Shown in pieces: positions 56,851 through 64,000 of a stretch of DNA of 64,000 bases. The position numbers and the translations under genes were made by a program. Each line of letters begins with the position of its first letter. The stretch's first letter is position 1. Under the pieces are notes generated by a model. That model saw only the letters and a program-made list of their open reading frames with translations, had not been told where the DNA came from and did not search any database. Source of the DNA: Martinezella miluonensis (GTDB lineage Bacteria > Pseudomonadota > Alphaproteobacteria > Rhizobiales > Rhizobiaceae); the NCBI RefSeq assembly GCF_900094545.1, contig NZ_FMAH01000006.1, positions 122,745-186,744 of the forward strand. The letters run 5' to 3'.

Positions 56851-57345
56851 TCAGCGCCGCTTCCAAGCCATCGCGGTGCCCAATCTCTGGATGGCGGCGC
56901 GAATTTTTTCGTCCTCTATTCCGTCCATCATGCCCTCAAGCTTTCGTGCCGCCTCGCCTTTCAGCGGCGGCGGCGTGCGGGACCGCCTTGAAGCGACCGA
57001 GACCGGCTTCTGCACGATGCGGATCTGATGGACGGCGTGAAAGCCGAAGAAGCTGTTGATGCGCTGAATGAGTTCGCCCTGCGCATGGGTGAGAAAGAGC
57101 GCGCGGGCGCCTTCGCAGGCGATCGTCAGCACGCCGGGCTGATAGCGACTATCCTCGCCTGGCCCTCCGCGCCTTGCCCAGGCGATCTTTTCCGGCCGCG
57201 TACAATCGGCGAAATCCTCGCCGGCGATCTCGTCCCAGCAGCCGAGCAACGTCGTATTGATGCCGGCGCGCTTCGCCAGCACGGGATCGACGATGCCGTT
57301 GGTCAGCTCGGAAATCTGTTTCTCGCCTTTTCGGGGATAACTCAT
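56851..57345 (-). CDS. DUF721 family protein (DciA-like)
   Basis: A 164-residue protein of the DUF721 family. The core is VDPVLAKRAGINTTLLGCWDEIAGEDFADCTRPEKIAW then GVLTIACEGARALFLTHAQGELIQRINSFFG, the usual order in rhizobia. DciA in the same family helps load the replicative helicase, but a role here is not shown. I placed the start at MSYPRKGE; the longer frame overlaps the divergent mutY region. Confidence 0.82.
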   Translation of the reverse strand: MSYPRKGEKQISELTNGIVDPVLAKRAGINTTLLGCWDEIAGEDFADCTRPEKIAWARRGGPGEDSRYQPGVLTIACEGARALFLTHAQGELIQRINSFFGFHAVHQIRIVQKPVSVASRRSRTPPPLKGEAARKLEGMMDGIEDEKIRAAIQRLGTAMAWKRR

Positions 57346-57431
57346 CTCAATCGGGTTCCGGTGCATGCTTTGCGCATTCGGGACCTTGATCGCCCGATGC
57401 AGCTTGGCCAAGTATAGAGCACTTCCCCTCG

Positions 57432-58571
57432 ATGCGGCAAATCATGACCACCATATTAGAATCACCTTCGGCCGCACGCCTGCTTGCCTGGTACGACCGC
57501 CATCACCGCGACCTGCCCTGGCGCGTCTCGCCGGCGATGGCGGCGCGCGGCGTCAAGCCGGATCCCTATCGTATCTGGTTGTCGGAGGTGATGCTGCAGC
57601 AGACGACCGTACCGGCGGTCAAATCCTATTTCGCGAAATTCCTGGAGCGCTGGCCGACGGTCAACGATCTGGCGGCGGCGGCAACCGATGACGTCATGGC
57701 GGCGTGGGCGGGGCTGGGCTACTACGCCCGCGCCCGCAATCTGAAGAAATGCGCGGAAGCGGTCGCGGCCGAGCATGGCGGACGCTTTCCCGATACCGAG
57801 GAAGGCCTGCGGGCGCTCCCAGGTATCGGTGATTATACGTCTGCCGCAGTCGCGGCCATCGCATTCAACCGGCAGGCAGCCGTGATGGACGGCAATGTGG
57901 AGCGCGTCATCTCCAGGCTTTACGCGATTTCAACCCCTTTGCCCGGCGCAAAACCGGAAATGAAGCAGAAGGTCGCCCTGCTGACGCCCGCAGACCGGCC
58001 GGGCGATTTCGCCCAGGCGATGATGGATCTCGGCGCGACGATCTGTACGCCGAAGCGCCCGGTCTGTTCGCTCTGTCCTTTCAACGGCGCCTGTCAGGCG
58101 CTGGCCGGGCATGATCCCGAACATTTTCCCGTCAAGGCCGCCAAGAAGGACAAGCCTGTGCGACAGGGTGCCGCCTTCGTCGCCGTCAACGACGAGGGCG
58201 AAATCTTTCTGCGCCGACGTGTCGAAAGCGGTCTGCTCGGGGGGATGGCCGAAGTGCCGACGACCGGCTGGACGGCCCGTATCGATGGTGAGACCGGCAT
58301 CGAGGCGGCCCCCTTCCCGGCCGACTGGCAGCCAGCAGGGACAGTGACGCATGTCTTCACGCATTTCGAACTGAGGCTGTCGATCTGGCGGGCCAAGTCG
58401 ATTTCGCAGAAGGACAACCATGACGGATGGTGGGCGCCGGTTACAAATCTTGAAGAGCAAGCGCTGCCGACAGTCATGAAAAAAGCGATCGCTCAGGCTA
58501 TTCCCGATGCGTTCGCAAAAGCACGCATCCCAGAAAAATTAGGCAAGAGAAAATCAGGAACTAACTTATGA
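57432..58571 (+). CDS. mutY: A/G-specific adenine DNA glycosylase MutY
   Basis: A 379-residue base-excision glycosylase removing adenine paired with 8-oxoguanine. The catalytic Glu lies in WLSEVMLQQTTV, the helix-hairpin-helix in LPGIGDYTSAAVAAIAF, and the catalytic Asp in AVMDGNVERVISRLY. The iron-sulfur cluster residues are C-x6-C-x2-C-x5-C in CTPKRPVCSLCPFNGAC. The C-terminal NUDIX-like domain recognises 8-oxoguanine. The first of two Met codons is used; a second lies four codons later and neither has a clear ribosome site. Confidence 0.95.
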   Translation: MRQIMTTILESPSAARLLAWYDRHHRDLPWRVSPAMAARGVKPDPYRIWLSEVMLQQTTVPAVKSYFAKFLERWPTVNDLAAAATDDVMAAWAGLGYYARARNLKKCAEAVAAEHGGRFPDTEEGLRALPGIGDYTSAAVAAIAFNRQAAVMDGNVERVISRLYAISTPLPGAKPEMKQKVALLTPADRPGDFAQAMMDLGATICTPKRPVCSLCPFNGACQALAGHDPEHFPVKAAKKDKPVRQGAAFVAVNDEGEIFLRRRVESGLLGGMAEVPTTGWTARIDGETGIEAAPFPADWQPAGTVTHVFTHFELRLSIWRAKSISQKDNHDGWWAPVTNLEEQALPTVMKKAIAQAIPDAFAKARIPEKLGKRKSGTNL

Positions 58572-59182
58572 CGACGGAAATACGGCATATCGTTTTCGAT
58601 ATCGGCAAGGTCCTCATCCACTACGATCCGAACATTCCCTACAGCCGCGTCATCCCCGACGCTGCCGAGCGCGAATGGTTCTTCGCCAATGTGTGCACGC
58701 ACGACTGGAACATCGAGCAGGATCGCGGCCGCACCTGGGAAGAGGCAGAGGGCCTGCTGATTGCCGAACATCCGGAACGCGAAGAGCAGATTCGTGCCTT
58801 CCGCAAACACTGGCACGAGATGGTTCCGCATGCCTATGAGGAAAGCGTCTCCATCATGGAAAAGCTGATCGACGAGGGTCGCGACGTCACCATGCTGACC
58901 AATTTCGCCTCCGACACCTTCCGCGAGGCACAGGTGCGCTATCCCTTCCTCAACAAGCCGCGCGGCGTCACGGTTTCGGGCGATATCGGGCTGATCAAAC
59001 CGGATGTTGCCATCTACGATGCCCATGCTAGGAGTTTCGGGCTCGACCCGGCTGCGACGATCTTCATCGACGATTCGCTTCCGAATGTCGAAGGCGCACG
59101 CGCTGCCGGCTGGCATGCGGTCCACTTTACCAGCACCGAGAAGCTGCGCAGCGATCTCGCTGCCTATGGCATAAAGGTTTGA
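58568..59182 (+). CDS. HAD-family phosphatase (YihX-like)
   Basis: A 204-residue haloacid dehalogenase-like hydrolase. Motif I is VFDIGKVLIHYDP, motif II TMLTNFA, and the later motifs SGDIGLIKPD and IFIDDSLPNVEGARAAGW. The first motif has Gly where many HADs have the second Asp, which fits the YihX sugar-phosphatase branch. The start overlaps the mutY stop by four bases, so the genes are cotranscribed. Substrate unknown. Confidence 0.88.
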   Translation: MTTEIRHIVFDIGKVLIHYDPNIPYSRVIPDAAEREWFFANVCTHDWNIEQDRGRTWEEAEGLLIAEHPEREEQIRAFRKHWHEMVPHAYEESVSIMEKLIDEGRDVTMLTNFASDTFREAQVRYPFLNKPRGVTVSGDIGLIKPDVAIYDAHARSFGLDPAATIFIDDSLPNVEGARAAGWHAVHFTSTEKLRSDLAAYGIKV

Positions 59183-59185
59183 ACC

Positions 59186-59551
59186 ATGATTTTCGATCCC
59201 GCAGAACGCATCGACCTGTTCCACGACGCGATCAATCGTCTCGACTACGAAGCAATTGAGAATTTCTTCGCGGAGAACGCCACCTATGTATCCAACGGCG
59301 TCGGCAGCCTTGCCGGCCGCGCGGCGATCATGGAAGCCTTCCGCGGCTATTTCGATAAGTATCCCGATCAGACGGCGTCCAACTCGCTGGTTGAGACGCT
59401 GACGCCGCTTTCCGGCCGTGCCGTCTGGTCGATTCGCGCCACCAACAGCAAGACGGGCGAGCCGCTGATCCGCGAAGGCGAGGAAACGATCACCTTCGAC
59501 GAGGACGGCCGCGTCGTGCGCGTCGACGTCACGGACTATCAGGAATTCTGA
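59186..59551 (+). CDS. NTF2-like (SnoaL-type) protein
   Basis: A 121-residue single NTF2-fold domain. The opening DLFHDAINRLDYEAIENFFAENATYVSNGVGSLAGRAAIMEAFRGYFDKYPD is typical of SnoaL-like small proteins, and conserved charged residues line the expected pocket. Enzymatic function is unproven. It starts three bases after the HAD gene and ends the mutY operon. A long hairpin follows 13 bases after the stop. Confidence 0.85.
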   Translation: MIFDPAERIDLFHDAINRLDYEAIENFFAENATYVSNGVGSLAGRAAIMEAFRGYFDKYPDQTASNSLVETLTPLSGRAVWSIRATNSKTGEPLIREGEETITFDEDGRVVRVDVTDYQEF

Positions 59552-59564
59552 GAGCTTAAACTAA

Positions 59565-59614
59565 AGACGCCCAGGGCCTTACCGTATGTTTCGTCGGTAA
59601 AGCCCTGGGCGTCT
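59565..59614. terminator. Long hairpin after the NTF2-like gene
   Basis: AGACGCCCAGGGC-CTTACCG and CGGTAAA-GCCCTGGGCGTCT form a stem of about 20 pairs with one irregular position, around ten loop bases. Reading on the minus strand it ends in TTTAG, so it may stop both the mutY operon and the convergent ccrM transcript. Confidence 0.65.
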
Positions 59615-59741
59615 CGCCTTCTTCCCTAACTGGAGGTACACGACGGAAGAAGACGGATATGTCGATCAGGCCAGAGGCGCGCTTCGGAAACCGTGGGGCG
59701 GTTTACTGCAGGGCCCGCCTGAGCTAACTCCTTGTTTTCTC

Positions 59742-59785
59742 GCAATTCCGGACGGAAAACCGCAGCGCACTTTTCCTGGAGCTGC
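59742..59785. repeat. Rhizobial short palindromic repeat, copy C
   Basis: GCAATTCCGGACGGAAAACC to CTTTTCCTGGAGCTGC. One end differs by one base from its partner arm. Lies after the ccrM stop codon. Confidence 0.8.
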
Positions 59786-59799
59786 TTTAATGGCTGAGA

Positions 59800-61002
<1,203 letters not shown>

Positions 61003-61070
61003 CTAAATCGGCGAGATATTTTCCGAATTCCCGAGGAAGCCCCCGGGAATTCATGGCTTGCTGAACGGCA

Positions 61071-61436
61071 CTATTGCGCTGAATTGCCTTGGATGTCGTG
61101 CACGGCATGACTGTCGTCAGGCGCTTCATCCCGCTCCGTCATTCCGTAGTCGCGAAGGACCTGCGCCACGCGCAGCCGATAGTCGGCAAACACCGTCTTT
61201 CGGCCCGCCGTCTGCGCAGCGCGATGGGCCTCGCGGTTTCGCCATTCGCGAACGGCTATCTCGTCGCGCCAGAAGGAAAGCGACAGGAACTTGCCGGGTT
61301 GGCTCAGGCTTTCGAAGCGCTCGATCGAGATAAAGCCGTCGATCGTTTCGAGTTCGGAGCGCAGCCTTGCGGCAATGTCGAGATAATGCTGACGTTCATC
61401 GGGATGCGGGACGACTTCGAAAATCACTGCGATCAC
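61071..61436 (-). CDS. Antibiotic biosynthesis monooxygenase (ABM) domain protein
   Basis: A 121-residue protein with a dimeric alpha-beta barrel fold. Segments VIFEVVPHPDERQHYLDIAARLRSELETIDGFISIERFES and LSLSFWRDEIAVREWRNREAHRAAQ are typical of the rhizobial ABM family, with the C-terminal YRLRVAQVLRDYGM. Function unknown; many bind heme or small aromatics. Its start overlaps the NIPSNAP gene stop by four bases, so the two are coupled. Confidence 0.8.
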   Translation of the reverse strand: MIAVIFEVVPHPDERQHYLDIAARLRSELETIDGFISIERFESLSQPGKFLSLSFWRDEIAVREWRNREAHRAAQTAGRKTVFADYRLRVAQVLRDYGMTERDEAPDDSHAVHDIQGNSAQ

Positions 61437-61762
61437 GGCGATACCCTCGGAGCATGTGGTAGGGATATGTTTTTCAGGAAAATACGATCCTCCTGCAAGA
61501 TGAAACGCTCTCGCCGGGAAAAATCGTGGTTGGCCTGCGCCAGCGGGTCGGCGGCGAGGCTCTTTCGATAGGCCTCGTAGGCGGCCAGGCTCTCGATGTT
61601 GTAGATGCCGTAAGCTGTCGTTTGAGAGCCCTCGTGCGGAGCGAAGTAGCCGATGAGATCGGCACCGTTGCGCGGGATGATCTCGCCCCAGGCCTTGCCG
61701 TATTCGGCAAATGCCTGCTGCTTGAACGGGTCGATCTGATAGCGGATGAAACAGGTGATCAT
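61433..61762 (-). CDS. NIPSNAP family protein
   Basis: A 109-residue protein of the NIPSNAP type, another ferredoxin-like alpha-beta barrel. It begins MITCFIRYQIDPFKQQAFAEYGKAWGEIIPRNGADLIGYFAPHEGSQTTAYGIYNIESLAAYEAYRKSL, which matches the family closely. Role unknown. The ATG follows AAAGGAGAAAG. The longer open frame upstream would overlap the divergent ArsR gene. It leads a two-gene operon facing the ArsR regulator. Confidence 0.82.
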   Translation of the reverse strand: MITCFIRYQIDPFKQQAFAEYGKAWGEIIPRNGADLIGYFAPHEGSQTTAYGIYNIESLAAYEAYRKSLAADPLAQANHDFSRRERFILQEDRIFLKNISLPHAPRVSP

Positions 61763-61815
61763 TGGCTTTCTCCTTTGCTGATGAGAATGTTTTCGCACGT
61801 TGCAGAGCGGAGATG

Positions 61816-61833
61816 CTTCGGTTACGATCGAAG
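61816..61833. promoter_or_regulatory. Inverted repeat in the ArsR/NIPSNAP control region
   Basis: CTTCG and CGAAG are exactly complementary around eight bases, just before the ArsR start. A plausible operator for both divergent genes. Confidence 0.4.
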
Positions 61834-61834
61834 T

Positions 61835-62560
61835 ATGAAGGAAGGTCCTGACATAGCGCAAATCGGCTCGCTGATCGGCGATCCGGCGCGGGCGAACATA
61901 CTGACGGCGCTGATGGGCGGCCGCGCGCTCACGGCGACGGAGCTGGCGGCGGCGGCTGGCGTAACGCTGCAGACCGCAAGCGCTCATCTCGCCAAGCTCG
62001 AAGCGGGCGGCCTGCTGGCGCAGCGCAAGCAGGGTCGCCATCGTTATTTCACGCTGGCCGACGACCGCGTCGGCAAGCTGCTTGAGGGTATCATGGGCTT
62101 TGCGGCAAGCCGTGGGCATCTGCGCCATCGCCCCGGCCCGAAGGAACCGGCCCTGCGCAAGGCGCGCATCTGCTACGACCATCTGGCTGGCGACTACGGC
62201 GTCCGCATGCTCGACAGCCTGGTAGAGGCCGGCGCTATTTCGGTCATGGGAGAAGGCCTGAACCTGACGGCCCAGGGCGAAAAGCATCTCGGATCGATCG
62301 GCATCGATGTCTCCGGTCTGCGGTCGAGCCGCCGCCCGCTTTGTCGGTCCTGCCTGGACTGGAGCGAGCGGCGCGCGCATCTGGCCGGCAGCCTCGGCAA
62401 GGCGCTGCTTTCGAACTTCTTCGACAAGGGTTGGGCGCGCCGAACCGAAAACAGCCGCTCGATCTTCTTTACGCCCGAGGGCGAGCGCCGTTTTCTGGCG
62501 CTGTTTCCGATCGAGATAGGGGATGGCAAGCCAGAGCCTGAGCTCAGCGAAAAGCCCTAA
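61835..62560 (+). CDS. ArsR-family transcriptional regulator
   Basis: A 241-residue protein. The winged helix spans about 10 to 80 (IGSLIGDPARANILTALMGGRALTATELAAAAGVTLQTASAHLAKLEAGGLLAQRKQGRHRYF), typical of ArsR. The C-terminal extension from 90 on contains CRSCLDW, a Cys pair, and no classical metal-site CVC in the recognition helix, so the ligand may not be a metal. It is divergent from the NIPSNAP/ABM pair, its probable target. Confidence 0.88.
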   Translation: MKEGPDIAQIGSLIGDPARANILTALMGGRALTATELAAAAGVTLQTASAHLAKLEAGGLLAQRKQGRHRYFTLADDRVGKLLEGIMGFAASRGHLRHRPGPKEPALRKARICYDHLAGDYGVRMLDSLVEAGAISVMGEGLNLTAQGEKHLGSIGIDVSGLRSSRRPLCRSCLDWSERRAHLAGSLGKALLSNFFDKGWARRTENSRSIFFTPEGERRFLALFPIEIGDGKPEPELSEKP

Positions 62561-62906
62561 AGCGGCTCGCTCCTTACAGAAGCCCTGATCCACTTTATCT
62601 TATTGTTTTTACAAAAATTTCTTACGGATTCTGCCTGGTACGTCAACGCGAAATCTTCGCTTGCAGCCCGCATTTCAGCAACCGCGCATGCCCCCCTCAA
62701 GATCGAGGGAGGCGACGCGTGCATCGCGACGTCTTTCGGACATTTCGACCTTTTCGCTAATTGCAGTCCAGCCATGCCCGCCAATTGGTTGAGCTTTGTC
62801 GACGTATCGTGTAAAGGCCGACGGTCGTTTTTCAGAGCATGTCCCGAAATACCAAAGGTTTTCCTGGAGCGTGCCGAACCCAGCCACATCAAGGGCAGCA
62901 ATTTTC
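62561..62906. other. Intergenic region upstream of the HAD gene
   Basis: About 350 bases. The first part holds a decayed copy of the short palindromic repeat flank (CACTTTATCTTATTGTTTTTAC, compare CACTTTATCTTCTTGTTTC next to copy A), without the hairpin ends. A hairpin CCCTC-aagat-GAGGG follows. The ribosome site AAGGG lies before the HAD start. No gene is seen. Confidence 0.45.
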
Positions 62907-63599
62907 ATGAGCAATGGCTTCGACCTCATCATCTTCGACTGCGACGGCGTTCTGGTCGATTCGGAAATCATCGCAGCAGAGGTCGAGTCAAAACTGCTGA
63001 CCGATGCGGGCTACCCGATCAGCACCGAGGAAATGGGCGAGCGCTTCGCCGGCATGACCTGGCGCAACATCCTGTTCGAAGTCGAGCGTGAGGCAAGCAT
63101 CCCGCTCTCGGCTTCGCTGCTCGACAAATCGGAGGCGCTGCTCGACCTGAAGCTCGCCAAGGACGTTCAGGCGATCCCTGGCGTACCGCTTGCGCTGTCG
63201 CGACTGCCGATGCCGCGCTGCATCTGCTCGAACTCCAGCTCCGCCCGCCTCGACATGATGCTGACGAAGGTCGGCTACATCAAGCTCTTTGCGCCGCACA
63301 TCTACTCGGCCAAGGATCTCGGCGCCGACCGGGTGAAGCCCAAGCCGGACATCTTCCTGCACGGCGCCAAGCAGATGAACGTCAGCCCAGCCAATACGAT
63401 TGTCGTCGAGGATTCGATTCACGGCGTCCAGGCGGCACGCGCCGCCGGCATGCGCGTCATCGGCTTCACCGGCGCATCGCATACCTATCCTTCCCACGCC
63501 GACCGGCTGACCGATGCCGGCGCTGAGACCGTGATCAGCCGCATGGCCGATCTGCCCGGCGTCGTGATGGCGCTCGCCGCCTGGGATGGCGTCCTCTAA
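62907..63599 (+). CDS. HAD-superfamily hydrolase, subfamily IA (phosphoglycolate phosphatase-like)
   Basis: A 230-residue hydrolase. Motif I is LIIFDCDGVLVDSEIIAAEV with the nucleophile Asp, motif II is CICSNSSSARLDMML, and motif III/IV is KPKPDIFLHGA with VVEDSIHGVQAARAAGM. A cap domain lies between residues 20 and 90. The DGVLVDSE form is shared by phosphoglycolate phosphatases and beta-phosphoglucomutases; substrate unresolved. The longer frame upstream has no ribosome site; AAGGG precedes the chosen ATG. Confidence 0.9.
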   Translation: MSNGFDLIIFDCDGVLVDSEIIAAEVESKLLTDAGYPISTEEMGERFAGMTWRNILFEVEREASIPLSASLLDKSEALLDLKLAKDVQAIPGVPLALSRLPMPRCICSNSSSARLDMMLTKVGYIKLFAPHIYSAKDLGADRVKPKPDIFLHGAKQMNVSPANTIVVEDSIHGVQAARAAGMRVIGFTGASHTYPSHADRLTDAGAETVISRMADLPGVVMALAAWDGVL

Positions 63600-63629
63600 G
63601 GCGGATTGAGGCACAGACCAAATACAAAA

Positions 63630-63651
63630 GGCCCTGCCGATCGGCGGGGCC
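63630..63651 (-). terminator. Hairpin, terminator-like on the minus strand
   Basis: GGCCCTGCC and GGCGGGGCC pair with one G-U around GATC. On the minus strand it is followed by TTTTG, so it could end leftward transcripts coming from beyond the window. Confidence 0.5.
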
Positions 63652-63664
63652 CAGATTGCTGACA

Positions 63665-63691
63665 AACCTCTGGCTTTGGCCGGAGGTTTTT
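63665..63691 (+). terminator. Intrinsic terminator of the HAD gene
   Basis: AACCTCTGGC and GCCGGAGGTT form a ten-base stem with one G-U around TTTG, followed by a T-run, about 65 bases after the stop. Confidence 0.75.
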
Positions 63692-64000
63692 GATTCTCAT
63701 GTCCGTTTTCAAGAGTTTGGGCATAGGTTTTTCTTGTCGCCTTTTTCAGCGTCGACGAGGGACAAATATGCTGCCTATTGCAGGACGCGGCGGCATTGAG
63801 ACGACGGTTGATCAGACTCTGATGCGCGGGTTGAATACCGCAGGACCGTGGTTCGTCTCGGGCCTTCCTCTGTCTCACATGGCGCGTGTTGCCGTTTCAG
63901 GCTCGCAGAATCACAACGAGGGTTGCCCTGACCGGCCGCCACGCCCAACAATAAGCAGCGTGATGGAATTAAACCTTTCTCCTTTGTATTTGGCGCCCCT
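63692..64000. other. Right-edge region, unexplained open frame
   Basis: The last 310 bases. From an ATG at 63768, after GAGGGAC, a plus-strand frame stays open to the window edge (77 codons, starting MLPIAGRGGIETTVDQT). I do not recognise it, and its composition is less regular than the coding genes. It could be a gene start, a small RNA region or nothing. Confidence 0.25.

Noticed and set aside
62675..62971. 98-codon minus-strand frame before the HAD gene
   Set aside because: It overlaps the HAD start on the opposite strand and has no ribosome site or recognisable domain.

Overview
The window is a stretch of alphaproteobacterial chromosome, most likely Rhizobium or a close relative. The reasons are a CcrM-type GANTC methylase, a RopA-like porin, the betI/betB/betA set, a rhizobial class 3 L-asparaginase, an APS-reductase form of cysHDN, the smc-dsbA-DUF721-mutY gene order, and two families of palindromic intergenic repeats that are familiar from rhizobia. 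Gene density is normal and almost every gene is housekeeping or catabolic. I see no prophage, insertion sequence, integrase or CRISPR array.

Layout. 1-10.7 kb is on the minus strand: a complete leucine (isovaleryl-CoA) degradation operon (ivd, mccB, a RidA-family gene, mccA, HMG-CoA lyase, methylglutaconyl-CoA hydratase), preceded by a large fused indolepyruvate ferredoxin oxidoreductase. 11-22.5 kb is mixed: two glutathione transferases, LysR and DeoR regulators, an L-asparaginase, an iron-sulfur-type regulator divergent from an MFS exporter, a quinone oxidoreductase, an EAL-CBS-GGDEF protein and a solitary ParD antitoxin. 22.7-28 kb has HdeD and the glycine betaine synthesis operon (betI, a GST, betB, betA). 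28-34 kb has a ClC channel and sulfate assimilation (Rrf2 regulator, cysH, cysD, cysN). 34-40 kb has a LysR/MFS pair, a porin with an AT-rich leader, and a DAHP synthase behind what looks like a complete Tyr/Phe-codon attenuator. 40-43 kb has three adjacent methionine sulfoxide reductases (msrA, msrB, fRMsr). 43.5-48 kb has tRNA-Pro, tRNA-Gln, two lipoproteins, a cupin and an MBL hydrolase. 48-61 kb has ppdK, a CorC-type protein, smc, dsbA, a DUF721 gene, mutY, a HAD phosphatase, an NTF2-like protein and ccrM. 61-64 kb has an ArsR regulator divergent from two small monooxygenase-fold genes, then a HAD hydrolase and an unexplained edge.

The most interesting signal is upstream of the DAHP synthase. 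A 24-codon reading frame there has four Tyr codons and one Phe codon within ten codons. It is followed by mutually exclusive hairpins ending in a strong intrinsic terminator just before the gene, so the first step of aromatic amino acid synthesis is probably controlled by ribosome-mediated attenuation. Other useful signals are near-perfect operator palindromes next to the SufR-like, BetI, DeoR, LysR and ArsR regulators, and CtrA-like plus GANTC sites in front of ccrM.
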